Shown: positions 51,491 to 62,456, counted from the stretch's first letter. The stretch: 64,000 nt of DNA from Streptomyces sp. CC228A (GCF_021390935.1 NZ_JAJPUI010000008.1:287223-351222); one strand, 5' to 3'. Made by a program: numbers and translations. The notes: generated from the letters alone by a model not told the origin.

Positions 51491-52541
51491 CTATCGGCCT
51501 TGGCGGGGGCGGTGGTGGGTTTCGGCGAGGTGGTCGAGGCGGATGGCTTCGAGTGATCGTTTGGTGATGCGTTCAGTGCCGTCGTGGATGGCGGTGATGG
51601 CTGCTTGGCGGATGAGTCGGGTGAGGGATCCGATGCGGCCGGCGGTGCGCTGGTGGAGGTAAGCCGCCGTGGCGGGGGAGCGTGCCGCGTTTGTGGTGTT
51701 CGAGGTCGAGGGCGTTTTCGATGTCGGTGATGACGTCGCGGAATGGGTGACGGGTGCCGTGGCGGGCGGGGAGGGGACCGCAGTCGACGAGGGTGGCGCG
51801 TCCGGCGAGTTGGGCGCCTCGCACGCCGGTGAACAGGGGTGTGTCGGTGACGTTGATGCCGGCGTAGACGAACGTGGCGGGCAGACGTTCGCTGAGGTCT
51901 TTGATCAGATCGGCGGTTTGGGCGCCGGTGGTGGTGCGGGGGTTGAGACGGTGGATCTCGTCGATCATCACCAGCTGTACACCGGCTTGGGTGTAGGTGT
52001 GGCAGACGGCGTCGGTGATCTGGGTCTGGGTCATGCGGGCTGTGACGGGGATGCCGAGGTAGCGGGCGAATTCGGTGACGAGGGTTTTCGCGGTCGCGCC
52101 GGACGGGACCAGGACATACGCGACGGGTACCACTGCGTGCGCTGATCCGGGCGGTGCGGGGTTCTTGCGGATGTGGGCGAGGTGGCAGGTGCGGCCGACG
52201 TTGAGGAGCGCGGTCGTTTTCCCTGCTGCGGCGGGTCCGGTGACGATCAGCGAGGGCCGGGCGGTGGTCTGCTGGTGGCGGCCGAGGATCATCAGGGTGC
52301 GGACCTGGGTGGCTAGGGTGTGGATGGCGGGGGTGCGGATGGTGACGAACGCGGAGTGGTAGGCCAGGCGTTCCTCTGTGCTGCGGGGCGGGTCGCCAGG
52401 GCGGGGAGGGGTGGGCGGGTCGGTGGTGGCGAAGCGGTGCCAGCCCTGCCAGGTGGTCAGGGGCCAGGACAGCTCGGCCTCGCCGCTGTCGCCGGTGCCG
52501 CCTTGTGCGCTGCCCGCGCTTGCCTGGCTCGGGTTCACCAT
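51491..52541 (-). CDS. TniB/TnsC-like AAA+ transposition ATPase, apparent frameshift
   Basis: ATG 52541 overlaps the end of the TnsB-like gene. The AAA+ core has Walker A SLIVTGPAAAGKTTALLNVG, Walker B QLVMIDEIHRLNPRTTTGAQ and sensor-like FVYAGINVTDTPLFTGVRGA. Near base 51675 a single extra G breaks the frame (PRHGG). Coding continues as TAAYLHQRTAGRIGSLTRLI, RQAAITAIHDGTERITKRSL and AIRLDHLAETHHRPRQGR to the stop at 51491. TnsC/TniB proteins choose the target and activate TnsB. The order tnsA-tnsB-tniB is that of Tn7/Tn5053-like elements. Confidence 0.78.
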
Positions 52542-54649
52542 GTGGCGGCTTCCGCGTGCGCGTTGTAGAGCCCGAATCCGGCGGCCGAGGCGGGGCTGAC
52601 GTCGTCGTCGGGCAGGTCGTCGAGGTCGTCGATGCTGTCGTCGTTGCCTTCGTCGCCTTGCTGCGCAGGGCTGTCGGCGGCTGCTTCGGTGCCGTGGTTC
52701 CCATCGCCGGCTGTGGGGAGCGGGATGTGAGCGGTGCGGGCCATGAGGTCCTGCTCCGCTTTGGTGGCGTGGCCGCTGTGGACGCGGCGCATGAGCTGGT
52801 CGAGGGCGTCGGCGAGGCTGGCTTCGTACTGCTCGGCGTAACCGTGGTTGCCGTCAACGGCCTGGGTGCGGATGTGCTGCCAGGTCCGTTCGTCGAAGGG
52901 CCGGTGGACGTGGTCGCGGTGGATCCACGGAACCTCGGTGAGTTCACCGTCGGGAAGCCGGACCCAGATCTGGCGCACATCGTGGGGGTTGTAGTGGATC
53001 TCCCATTTCCCGCCTCTGCCGGCGACAGGGGAGGCCTGGCCGCGGTGCGGGGCGAGGAGATCCGCGTCGTAGGTGCGGTGGTGGATGTTGATGCCGGCGG
53101 GGGTGATGGCCTGCCAGCGCACGGGCAGCAGTTCGAGGTAGTCGCGCCCGGTCATTGGGACGGGGACGTGTCCGGCGACGGCGACGAGCGCGGCCCACAT
53201 CTCATCCGGGGTGAGCGCCTTCCCGGGCATCATCGGGTGGCGCAGGCCTTCGTGGGGCCGGTGGTGGTAGTGCACCAGCCACTCATCGAGGAGGTCCTGC
53301 ATTTGGGCGACGCTGTAGCAGGCGTCTTTCTCGGTGTCGGGGCCGCGGCGGGTGACGTCGGAGCCGGTGTAGCCGGGCAGGTGCTGGCAGAACAGGGCGT
53401 TGATGGACCCGAAGGTCCGCTCGACGATGCCCTTCGCGGTGGGGGCGCGGGGCGGGGCGGGCCGGACGCTGATGCCGAGGGTCTCGCAGGCGGCGGTGAA
53501 CGCGGCGGAGACGAAGACCTTGCCCCGGTCGACGACGATCGTCTCGGGCAACACGACCGGCCGGGCCGCCGCACCGGCCAGGCGCTCGTCCAGCGTGGCC
53601 AGCCGCTGGTGGGGGAGCGTGCGGGCGTGGTCCATGCGCAGGATGTCCGGCCAGGTCGGCCTGGCCGGGTGCGGGACGGCCATCTCCGCCAGCAGCAGGG
53701 CCGCGTCGACGGCCTTGGTCGCGCTCGGGCACAGCACGGCGGCCAGGATGGAGCGGGTGGCGACGTCGACGGCGATAGTCAGCTCGGGCCGGGCCAGGCG
53801 CCCGTCGTCGAAGAGGGCCAGGACATCCAGGCGGGTGGTGTCGATCTGGACCTGCTCGCCCGGCCGCAGCGCCATGGCGGGGGTGAAAGCCCGCCCCTCG
53901 ACGCTCGCGGGCACCTGCCGCACCGGACCACTGGGCAGTTCACCGGGGCGGGCGAGGGAGGTGACGAGACGGTACAGCGTGGCCTGCGACGGCACGGGCA
54001 CCGCACCGGGACCGTGCCGCTCCTTGAGAATCTGGTTGATCAGCGGGAACAGGCCGCTGACAGTGCCCTTGGAACGCCCGCGCCGGCGGCGCAGCGCCTC
54101 GCGGACGGCGGCGACGACCCGTTCGTCGGAACGCCCGGTGGGGCTGGAGGCGCGGGTGGTGCGGCGGTCCAGGAGCCCCCACAGGCCCTGTTTGCGGTAG
54201 GCCAGGCGCATGCGCTGCACCGTGGTACGCGACACCCGCCCGAACCCCAGGGCGGTCAGCTCCTCAGCCTTGGCCTGCTCCCGCTCGGCCAGCGTGTGCC
54301 GTGCGGGGTCGTACTGCTCCCGCACCACTCCACCGCTGCCAGGCCCGTCGGCAAGGCCGCATTCGACCTCCCTCACGTGCCGCTGCCAGGCCAGGGCCTT
54401 CTCCCGCGCCGCGGCGGGCGCGGTCTCGAACAGCCCCCACTGCGGGGCCGCCTGCGGCACGTCGGCCCCGATGACGCTGAAGCCGGGATCGGCGAACAGG
54501 TACCCGGCGAGCACCGCCTCGCCACCGCCGTCCGGGCCGACGAGGTGAACGGTCTGCCCGGACAGAGCGACCACCTGCCACTTCACGCCGCGGAAACGGA
54601 CATGCGCCCCGACCTTCACCGCCGGCCGCGCATTGCGCCGCGCGCTCAC
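52535..54649 (-). CDS. TnsB-like (rve/Mu-type) transposase
   Basis: 704 residues. GTG 54649 follows GGGAGGTGCC and overlaps the TnsA stop (GTGA). The N-terminal beta-part is VKVGAHVRFRGVKWQVVALS. HTH words follow (FGRVSRTTVQRMRLAYRKQG). The RNase H-like core has its acidic triad in VQIDTTRLDVLALFDDG, IVVDRGKVFVSAAFTAAC and GIVERTFGSINALFCQHLPG. The C-terminal Mu-type beta-barrel includes GINIHHRTYDADLLAPHRG and YNPHDVRQIWVRLPDGELTE. It performs DNA strand transfer of a Tn7-like transposon. The gene is intact. Confidence 0.87.
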   Translation of the reverse strand: MSARRNARPAVKVGAHVRFRGVKWQVVALSGQTVHLVGPDGGGEAVLAGYLFADPGFSVIGADVPQAAPQWGLFETAPAAAREKALAWQRHVREVECGLADGPGSGGVVREQYDPARHTLAEREQAKAEELTALGFGRVSRTTVQRMRLAYRKQGLWGLLDRRTTRASSPTGRSDERVVAAVREALRRRRGRSKGTVSGLFPLINQILKERHGPGAVPVPSQATLYRLVTSLARPGELPSGPVRQVPASVEGRAFTPAMALRPGEQVQIDTTRLDVLALFDDGRLARPELTIAVDVATRSILAAVLCPSATKAVDAALLLAEMAVPHPARPTWPDILRMDHARTLPHQRLATLDERLAGAAARPVVLPETIVVDRGKVFVSAAFTAACETLGISVRPAPPRAPTAKGIVERTFGSINALFCQHLPGYTGSDVTRRGPDTEKDACYSVAQMQDLLDEWLVHYHHRPHEGLRHPMMPGKALTPDEMWAALVAVAGHVPVPMTGRDYLELLPVRWQAITPAGINIHHRTYDADLLAPHRGQASPVAGRGGKWEIHYNPHDVRQIWVRLPDGELTEVPWIHRDHVHRPFDERTWQHIRTQAVDGNHGYAEQYEASLADALDQLMRRVHSGHATKAEQDLMARTAHIPLPTAGDGNHGTEAAADSPAQQGDEGNDDSIDDLDDLPDDDVSPASAAGFGLYNAHAEAATW

Positions 54650-54903
54650 TTGGCACCTCCCGTCTCGCCCGGACCGTTCCAGTCCCTGGGGCCGACAAGG
54701 ACGCACTCGTGCAGCGGCGCCTCCAGGTCCGTTGTGAGCTGTCCGTGCCACAGGGCGTGGAAGACGACGGGAAGCACCTCGATCGGGTCACCGACAGCTT
54801 CGGCTCCCGCGAGCAGCGGCCGCGGCCGCGTGAACGCCTCCAGAACAGCGGACATCAGGCCCAGACGGCCGACGTTGCGGGGATGGCGGTAGCCGGCCAG
54901 CCA
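54646..54903 (-). pseudogene. C-terminal fragment of TnsA-like endonuclease subunit
   Basis: The 85 last codons remain: WLAGYRHPRNVGRLGLMSAV, LEAFTRPRPLLAGAEAVGDP, IEVLPVVFHALWHGQLTTDL and so on to the stop at 54646, which overlaps the TnsB start as GTGA. The motif AGDPI.VLPVLFHLLW.G.L..DL..PL is how actinobacterial TnsA-like subunits end. At 54903 the reading frame meets IS3 orfA/orfB sequence, so the N-terminal nuclease domain has been removed by that insertion. Identity rests on the tail motif and the operon position. Confidence 0.6.
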
Positions 54904-55900
54904 CTTCAAGCGGGCGAACGAGATCCTCAAAGCGGCGAGTGCGCTTTTTGCCCGGGAGCTCGACCGTCCCCGGACGAGGCCGACCAGGTGATCGAGCACC
55001 TCAGGGACAAGGGCCTCGGGGTCGGGTTCGCCTGCCGGGTGCTCGGCTGGTCCGAGTCCGCCTACTACGCCCGCAAGAAGCGGCCGAAGTCCGCGCGCCG
55101 GCTCCGTGACGAGCAGCTCATGCCGCTGATCGAGCAGGTTCACTCCGAGTCCGGCGGCACCTATGGGGCCCGTCGGATCACCCGTGCGCTGCGGCGCGAG
55201 GGTGTGGTGGTGGCCCGCTGCACCGTTGAGCGGCTGATGGGCGAGCTGGGCCTGGAGGGCGTGATCCGCGGGCAGCGGCGGCGGACCACCGTGCCGGAGC
55301 CGTCGGTGCCCCGCCCGCCGGACCTGGTCGACCGGGATTTCACCGCGAGCCGGCCCGACCAGCTCTGGGTGGCCGACATGACCTGTGTCCGCACCTGGAC
55401 GGGCTGGGTGTATGTGGCGTTCGTCCTGGACGTGTACTCGCGGATGATCGTCGGCTGGCAGGTCGCGAATCACATGCGGACCGAACTCCCGCTGGATGCC
55501 CTGGAGATGGCGCTGTGGAGGAGGCGGATCAAGAAGGGCTCCGGCCTCATCCATCACAGCGACAGTGGGTCGCAATACGTATCCATTCGGTACACCGACC
55601 GGCTCGCCGAGGTCGGGGCCGCCGCGTCCGTCGGCTCGGTCGCGGACTCGTATGACAACGCGATGGCCGAGGCGCTGAACGGCACCTTCAAGGCCGAGCT
55701 GATCGAGATGCAGGGCCCTTGGCGGGACTTCGACCAGGTCGAGCGGGCGATCTTCCAGTGGGTCGCGTGGTACAACGAGGAACGGCTCCACTCAGCCCTC
55801 GACTACGTACCGCCCGCCGAGTACGAACGCGACTGGTGGCGACAACAGGAAGCCACCCCGCAGTCCGCCTGAACAAGATCACCAGACTCTACGAAACTCG
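54904..55900 (+). mobile_element. IS3-family element, 5'-truncated, orfB intact
   Basis: It begins inside orfA (FKRANEILKAASALFARELD, then RPRTRPTR and stop). orfB overlaps in the -1 frame at CTTTTTG (54945-54953), a credible slippage site for making the OrfAB transposase. orfB runs to 55872: FACRVLGWSESAYYARKKRP, TYGARRITRALRREGVVVAR, the DDE residues in WVADMTCVRTWTGWVYVAFV, IHHSDSGSQYVSIRYTDRLA and NAMAEALNGTFKAELIEMQG. The left end and most of orfA are missing, so transposition alone is unlikely. The right end is not fixed. Confidence 0.78.
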
Positions 55901-56063
55901 GGGCAGCTCAAGCAGACGTCGGTACTGTCTGTTGTCAGCGAAGCCAGCCGCTTTGCCATCCAACCCAGTCGAATAGCGGTGATCTCTCGGTATCGCCGCA
56001 ACGGACGCCGCGGCGATGCCGTTGCCCGTGAGCTGCGCACTCTCGGATGGGACACTTGCACAC

Positions 56064-56420
56064 ATGAAAGAGGTGCGCTGCGAGCGATGCGACAACATCA
56101 TCGGCATGGGGTGCGCCTGCCCTCCTGATGGCAGCGTCCCCAAGGCACACCCGAAGGAAGGGCGTGTTCGACAGGAGTGGCGGCGGTTCCCCGGCAACGC
56201 CATCTTGATCAAACAGAATGGTAAGGCGCACGTTCCAGGCGCCTGCGATCACATGACAGAAGACGAGGTGCGCCCCCCGAAGTGGGGTTGGATCCTCGAT
56301 CCGTCCCCCGGAGATTGGGACCGCATCAGCGAAAGCAGCCCAGCCATCGCCACTGGAGGAAACGCGCAGCTGCGGGCGACGAGCCGGTGCATGACGTGCA
56401 TGGGGACTCTCGGCGGCTGA
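56064..56420 (+). CDS. Small zinc-finger-like hypothetical protein, 118 aa
   Basis: ATG 56064. Cysteine pairs frame the protein: EVRCERCDNIIGMGCACPPD at the N-terminus and ATSRCMTCMGTLGG at the C-terminus, with CDHMTEDEV in the middle. This suggests one or two structural zinc sites. The central part (GNAILIKQNGKAHVPGACDH) predicts a small beta-sheet. Similar proteins occur in Streptomyces accessory DNA. No function is known. It stands alone between the IS3 element and the conjugation-type genes. Confidence 0.6.
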   Translation: MKEVRCERCDNIIGMGCACPPDGSVPKAHPKEGRVRQEWRRFPGNAILIKQNGKAHVPGACDHMTEDEVRPPKWGWILDPSPGDWDRISESSPAIATGGNAQLRATSRCMTCMGTLGG

Positions 56421-56740
56421 TGAGCTGCAGGGTGCGCTGTGCTGTGGGATAGCTGACCAGAGGGCCGACGGCTTGCCGTCGACCCTCGTTCGCTTCGTGT
56501 TCTAGCCACGCCGGATGCGGCACGACTCGGTTCATGGCAAAACAACTGGGTTCGATGTCAACGGACAGGTACGGCCATCGGCGTGTGCCCAACTGTAAAG
56601 GGATCGCAAAACCTCGCGGTTGATGTCTGAACCGGCTGTGCGGCCGTCCTTGGTCCAGGTGAAGGGAGTTCTCCCCACACTGATCAGGAGGCCACCGTGC
56701 AGGACACCCCAGCACTCCAGACAGCCGCCCGGCGGCCGGC
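56421..56740. other. Gene-free stretch
   Basis: 320 bases, less GC-rich than most of the window. I find no gene or clear dyad. It probably holds the promoter of the 56741 operon. Confidence 0.35.
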
Positions 56741-57231
<491 letters not shown>

Positions 57232-57235
<4 letters not shown>

Positions 57236-58140
57236 CCGCCACCATCGACGTCGCCAAGCCCACCGCCAGCCCGCGGCCGCCGGCCCGCCGCTACGTGCAG
57301 CGCGTCGAGCTGACCCTGGCCCTGCCCGACCGCAAGCCGCTGGCCTCCCTCGGCCTCGCCCCCGACCCGCTTCAGCAGTTGGCCGCCGCGATGGCCTCGG
57401 TACGCACCGAAGCCGGTGAACGTGCCGACGTGGTCCTGGACCTGGTCCCCGTCCGCGAACGGCTTCTCAGCCGGCGCCGCCGCCGACTGCTCGCGCAGTC
57501 CAGGCGCCGCGGGCCCTCCGCCTATGGCGAGCGTCTGACCGGCGGGCTTGGCGGGGGAGGGGTGTGGGGCTCGGTCACCGCGGCCTGGTCCGGCGGCAAG
57601 ACCGCCGGCGGCGGCCGCGGTGAGCGGCTGCCCCGCATGACCGACCTGCGAGACGGCGTGGGCAAGTTCGAGCCCTCGGCCGGCGCAGTGTTCGCCGTGC
57701 AGCTGCTGCTGCGTACCGAGGCGCCGCACCCGCAGGCCGCTGTGGCCCGTATGAACCAGCTGTTCGCCGCCACCTCCGGCGAGAACTACCTCAAGCCGCG
57801 CCGGCCGCGGACCCGCTGGCGGATCGCGCACTTCGACCGGCGGTTCGCCACGGGCGAGTTCGCGCCCCGCAGGCGCCAGTGGCTGACCGTCCCGGAGCTC
57901 GCGGGCTTCCTCAAGCCGCCGACGGTGAAGTGCCGGACCTCCAGCGTGGTGCGCTCCGGCGGCCTGGTCCCGCCGGCGCCGTCGGACCTGCCCGTCTACA
58001 CCGGCCAGCCGAACCTGGTGCCGCTCGGCGCCGTCACCTACCCCGACGGCCGCGAGCGGATCGGCGCCGCCCGGGTGAAGGATCTGCTCTTCGGCCTGCA
58101 GCTGGGCAAGTCCGGCCACGGCAAGACCGAGGCCGCGCAC
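57232..58140 (+). pseudogene. N-terminal part of VirB4-like conjugation ATPase, truncated at Walker A
   Basis: ATG 57232 is coupled to the previous gene. The frame reads VQRVELTLALPDRKPLASLG, ADVVLDLVPVRERLLSRRRR, YLKPRRPRTRWRIAHFDRRF, PVYTGQPNLVPLGAVTYPDG and then LFGLQLGKSGHGKTEAA, the Walker A loop. The expected continuation (LVQAI...) is absent. The frame turns into nonsense at about 58135, where zeta-toxin sequence begins in another frame. The whole NTPase core after Walker A is lost, so this cannot power conjugation. The counterpart C-terminal half of a similar protein lies at 44.6-46.1 kb. Confidence 0.68.
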
Positions 58141-59008
58141 CCCGTCGTACCTGAGCGGCATCATCACCCGGCTCGATCCGCGGGCCGTCTACGTGCTGGG
58201 GCAGCCCGGGGCGGGCAAGCTCCTGGCCGCGAGGATGGTGCGGCGCGCGATGCGGCCGGGCACGACTCACTTGATCGGCGACGACTTCAAGGCGCAGCAT
58301 CCGGACTACCTGCGGCTGCTGCGTGAGGACCCCCGCCGTGCCGGAGCGGCGATCCGGGCGGACTACCGGGCCTGGTTCGCCCAGGCCGAGCAGTACGTGC
58401 GGGAGCGGCGTGGTGACGTCCTGATCGAGGGCGCGCCAGGCAGCGTCGAGGAGCTGTTCGACAGTGCACTGCCGTACGCGGCCAGCGGCTACCCGGTCGA
58501 ACTCGTGGTCCTGGCCGTCCGCGAGGCCGACAGCCGTCAGGCCACCGCGCTGCGCTACGCCCGGTCCCTGCAGATCGGCCTCACCCCCAGGTTCACCACC
58601 CGGTCGGGGCACCGGACCTGCTTCCACGCGCTCACCGATGTCGTCGCCGCCGCCGAGCGCCACCCGGCGATCGCCGCGATCACGGTGATCCGGCGGGACG
58701 GCCGTGCCCTGCTGCGTCACGAGGCCGGCGGCGCCGGGAGCGCGTCATGGGCCCTGGCGGCCGAACGGGCACGCCCGTACACCGAGCAGGAGGCCGCCGC
58801 GTTCTTCCGCCTCCACCACGGTCTGTGGCGAGCGCTCCCCCGGCACCGCGACGAACTGCAGGAGATGGTCGAGCTCGCCCGCCCGCTGATGCCGCCCGGG
58901 ATGCAGCCGGCCCGGATCGACCGGCCGCACCCCTCGCTGGGGCCGCTGCCCGTCACGCTCCGAGGAGCGGCCTACGACGCGTCGAGCTTCTTCAGCCGGG
59001 CCGCGTAG
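58141..59008 (+). CDS. Zeta-toxin-like P-loop kinase, N-terminally truncated
   Basis: The frame enters at SYLSGIITRLDPRAVYVLGQ, reads Walker A LGQPGAGKLLAARMV, then HLIGDDFKAQHPDYLRLLRE, DYRAWFAQAEQYVRERRGDV and LIEGAPGSVEELF, the order of zeta-toxin/UDP-GlcNAc kinases. The usual N-terminal helix region is lost at the junction with the VirB4-like fragment. GTG 58193 is the first usable start but would leave only a few residues before the P-loop. The Thr/Ser after the Walker A lysine is Leu (GKLL), which should weaken ATP/Mg binding. A 91-residue protein overlaps its 3' end on the other strand. Activity is doubtful. Confidence 0.65.
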
Positions 59009-59247
59009 ACCTCCTTGATCCGGGCCGCTTCCTCCGCATCCGCGGTCGCAAGCTGCTGCTGGTCAGCGAGCGCGGCCTGACGGCCGTCCCGCAGTTCCTC
59101 CACCCGCTCCTCATCGGGCACCGGAGCGCGCCGCTCGGCGAGGAGCTGGTCGTTGTACCAGCTCACCACCGCCCGTACGGCGTCAGCGGCCTGCGCCTCG
59201 ACGCCGCCTTCCAGGCCGGAGAAATCGGGCCTACCAGGGTCGGTCAC
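58972..59247 (-). CDS. Hypothetical helical protein, 91 aa
   Basis: GTG 59247 is chosen because AGGAGG lies 9 bases upstream; GTG 59256 would leave no spacing. The protein reads DPGRPDFSGLEGGVEAQAAD, AVRAVVSWYNDQLLAERRAP and ARIKEVYAARLKKLDAS: acidic, helical, without cysteines. Its 3' end overlaps the zeta-like gene by 37 bases in convergent orientation. Similar small genes accompany zeta-type genes in Streptomyces elements, but an antitoxin role is only a guess. Confidence 0.55.
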   Translation of the reverse strand: MTDPGRPDFSGLEGGVEAQAADAVRAVVSWYNDQLLAERRAPVPDEERVEELRDGRQAALADQQQLATADAEEAARIKEVYAARLKKLDAS

Positions 59248-59455
59248 GCTGACCACCCTCCTTCAGTTGATCTTGAAATGGGACTCGTCATTCTCCTCAA
59301 CGTCCTCCTTTGCCCCCTGCCCGCGCCACACCGACCGGCACGCGAAGGGCGTGAAGGTGTACTGCCGCCGCGCCTCGATCGGGAGATGCTGGAGGCGAAA
59401 GGCCGCTCACCGCGCGTAGGTTGGGCCTGTCGATCAACGGATTCGGGGGACGGAC

Positions 59456-62138
59456 GTGGCGGGAAGGGATCTGCGGGCGCTGTTCAGTACGAACGACCGG
59501 CGGCTGGAGGCCGGGGAGGCATTCACCAACCGCCAGCAGCAGTGGGAGATCGTCGCGGCCGCGCTCACCGAGCACCTGCAGCACACTGCCGGCCCAGGCT
59601 TCGACGTCGAGGACCTCGAGGCCCCACGCGACAACATCATGGTGTTCCACGGGGTCGGCGGCATCGGCAAGACGACGCTGTCCCGCAAGCTGGAAGCCGC
59701 GCTCGCCGGCACCGAGCGCCGGCCCGCGCAGTGGGGCGAACCCACCTGGGCCGGTGAGCGCATCCTGCCCGTGCGGATCGACCTCGCCCGCTCGGCCGGT
59801 ACCTCCTTCGAGGACCTGGTGCTGACGATCCGGGCCGCGCTCAGCTCCCTCGGCCGCCCACTGCCCGCCTTCGACGTGGCCTTGCGCCGCTACTGGGAGC
59901 AGCAGCACCCCGGCGAGCCGCTGGAGGACTACCTGCGCCGCGGTGGCCTGGCCGGACGTTTCGGCAAGGCGATGCCGCAGCAGATGCAGTCGGCGATGGC
60001 CGACGTCGCCCAGGCGCTCCTGCTGCCCGGCACCGTCGGCACGGCAATCGGCCAGATCACCGGATCGCTCGTACGCGCGCTGCGGGAGCGGCGGCAGACC
60101 GTCCGCGCACTCGCCGAGTGCGCGAGGCTCGCCGACCTGCTGGAAGCCGACCCTGACCTGGAGGCCCTGTCCTTCTATCCGCACCTGCTGGCGTGGGAGC
60201 TCGCCCACCTCCCCCCGGCCAGCCGCGTCACTCCGGTGATCCTGCTGGACACCTTCGAGGACGTCGGCGACCGCACCCACCGCGACCTGGAGCGCCTGAT
60301 CCAGCGGGTGGTGTGGCTCATGCCGAACGCCTTCTTCATCGGTACCGGCCGCTCCCGGGTGCAGTGGGCCGATCCCGCCCTGCAGGGGGAGCTCGACTAC
60401 ACCGGGTCGGCCGCCTGGCCCGGCCTCGCCGCACCCGCCTGCGCGATCCCGGCCGCACGGGCAGCGAGCCCCGTACGGGGGCGTGGGCGGCAGGTGCTGG
60501 TCGGGGACTTCTCACCTGAGGACTGCGACGACTACCTCGCCCGCCGGCTCTCCCACGCCGGCCAGCCGCTCATCAGCAGCGAGATCCGCCAGGTCATCAC
60601 CGGCCGCTCACATGGCCTGCCCCTCTACCTCGACCTGTCGGTGCTCCGCTTCCTGGAGATCCGCCGCACCCGCGAGCCGGTCCCGGCCGACTTCGACCAC
60701 GACTTCGGCGCGCTGATCGCCCGTACCCTGTCCGACCTGACCCCGGACGAACGCCACGTCCTGCGGTCGGTGTCTTTGCTGGACGCCTTCGACCTCACCC
60801 TCGCCACCGCCGCTGCTGGCCTGGCGCACCAGGCACCGGCCCAGCGGCTGATCGAGCGGCCCTTCGTCCGCGAGAACGCCTTCGGACTGTGGCCCTACCA
60901 CCTGCACGGACTGATCCGCTCCACCCTCCGCAGCGCCGACGATGCCACCGACGACCGCTGGACCGACACCGACTGGCAGCAGGCCGCCACACGCATCCTG
61001 ACCGCTCTCGGAAACCAGTGGAACGCGACGGCTGGCTCCGTGCCGGACCGGATGCTGCTGGTCGGCTGCCTGCGCCAGGGCCTCACCCTGGCCCGGGACT
61101 TCCGTCTCGACCTGGGCTGGCTCACCGACGCCGCCTGGTCCTACGTCAGCGACTCCGTCTGGGAGCCGCTCGCCCCACCTGTCAGGCCAGACGGCACCCT
61201 CGGCCTGCAGACGCCGGCCGACGCCCTCGTCGAACTCCTCGCCGCCCTCGCCCGCCGCCAGCACGAGCACCGCTCCGTTACCGCCTCCCGCCTCACCGCC
61301 GTCACCCGCAGCCACCTGCTCCCCGACGACCTGCACGAGATGGCCGTCTACTACCTGGCCAAGGCCCACCGCGACCTCGGCGACTCCGCGGCCTCCCGCC
61401 AAGGGATGCAACTCGTCGCCGACGGAAACGGCCGCCTCTCGCACGCGGCCCGCCGGGGCCTTGCCCACCTCGCCCGCCTCGCCGGCGACTTCCCCACCGC
61501 CTACGACACCGCCCGCACCTTGGGCTGGGTCGGCCGCCAGCACCGCGTCGAAGGCGACATCCACTGGCCCCACGGCGACATGGACCGCGCGGCAGCCGCC
61601 TACGCCGCCGCCCGCGACCAGGCCGAGCAGCACAGCATCGCTGGGGAACGCGCCACCAGCCAGGCGCACCGCGCCCTCGTCCTCGCATTCACCGACCCCG
61701 ACGCCGCCGACGACGAACTCCACCTCGCCGAGCAGCTCCTCACCGGCCTCGACCTACGCGCCACACGCCTCACCGTGCAGATTGCCGCGCTCGTCCGCGA
61801 CGCCGGCACTCCCCCGCGGCCTCGGGGCTGCCCGCGACCTACGCGCCGAGATCCGCGACGCCGGCATCACCGCTGCCGAAGCCGTCCTTGAACTCGCCCT
61901 CGCCTTCCACCACGCCGCCCTCGGCGAGCACCACAAGGTCCGCGCCGTCATCGACCGGCTGCACGTCCTTGCCCGGACCGGCGACTACGCCTACTACGCC
62001 GACATCGCCCACTACATGGCTGCCCTGCCCCTGCCGGAGCCTTCGGCTGCCCGCTGGATCACGAGCGAAGACGACGTCCGCGCCGCCTGGCGCAGCCTTG
62101 TCCAGGCCCGGCAGGAACGCCTGACCGCCGGGAACTGA
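59456..62138 (+). CDS. STAND-type NTPase with helical-repeat C-terminus, apparent frameshift
   Basis: GTG 59456. The NTPase core has Walker A MVFHGVGGIGKTTLSRKLE (about residues 62-80) and Walker B TPVILLDTFEDVGDRTHRDL, followed by a FFIGTGRSRVQWADP sensor and a winged-helix part (RTLSDLTPDERHVLRSVSLL, GLWPYHLHGLIRSTLRSADD). The C-terminal third is TPR-like (YYLAKAHRDLGDSAASRQGM, RRGLAHLARLAGDFPTAYDT). Near base 61812 the frame breaks in cactcccccgcgg. It resumes as LPRGLGAARDLRAEIRDAGI to AWRSLVQARQERLTAGN at 62138. STAND proteins are signal-triggered oligomerising switches; many act in phage defence. No effector domain is visible. Confidence 0.75.
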
Positions 62139-62145
62139 CCCTGGA

Positions 62146-62191
62146 CACACCGCGGCCCCGACCATGGGTGCCTGGTCGGGGCCGCGGTGTG
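62146..62191. terminator. Strong bidirectional hairpin terminator
   Basis: A perfect 19-base stem (CACACCGCGGCCCCGACCA with TGGTCGGGGCCGCGGTGTG) and an 8-base loop, 8 bases after the STAND gene stop and before the convergent gene at 62217. Confidence 0.85.
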
Positions 62192-62216
62192 CAGGCCGGG
62201 CACCGGGCCCGGAACG

Positions 62217-62456
62217 TCAGCCGGCGTCGGGGCGCTGGCCCACGAGTTGGGTGAGCAGCTCGATGATCTGGGCCTGGTTCCGGTCGATCTTCTTGTCGAG
62301 CGCCTCGACCTTCTGGTCCAGGTTGCCGATCTGGAGACGTACCGCGGTGAGGTCGGACTTGATGATCCCGAACTCGCGGTCGTGCTTCGCCGCGACCTCC
62401 TCGAAGCGCCGGGTCAGGGCAGCGAGCTCGCTGTGAGCGATGGGGTCCTCGGGCAC
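62217..62456 (-). CDS. Small coiled-coil protein, 79 aa
   Basis: GTG 62456 follows GGGAGTATCAGA. Almost the whole length is a heptad-patterned helix: LAALTRRFEEVAAKHDREFG, IIKSDLTAVRLQIGNLDQKV, EALDKKIDRNQAQIIELLTQ. It resembles tail-fibre-like or structural coiled-coil peptides, but is too generic for a function. It shares the bidirectional hairpin with the convergent STAND gene. Confidence 0.6.
   Translation of the reverse strand: MPEDPIAHSELAALTRRFEEVAAKHDREFGIIKSDLTAVRLQIGNLDQKVEALDKKIDRNQAQIIELLTQLVGQRPDAG

Noticed and set aside
58193..59008. Treating the zeta-like frame as a fully intact toxin
   Set aside because: The N-terminal region is missing at a deletion junction and the Walker A Thr/Ser is Leu.
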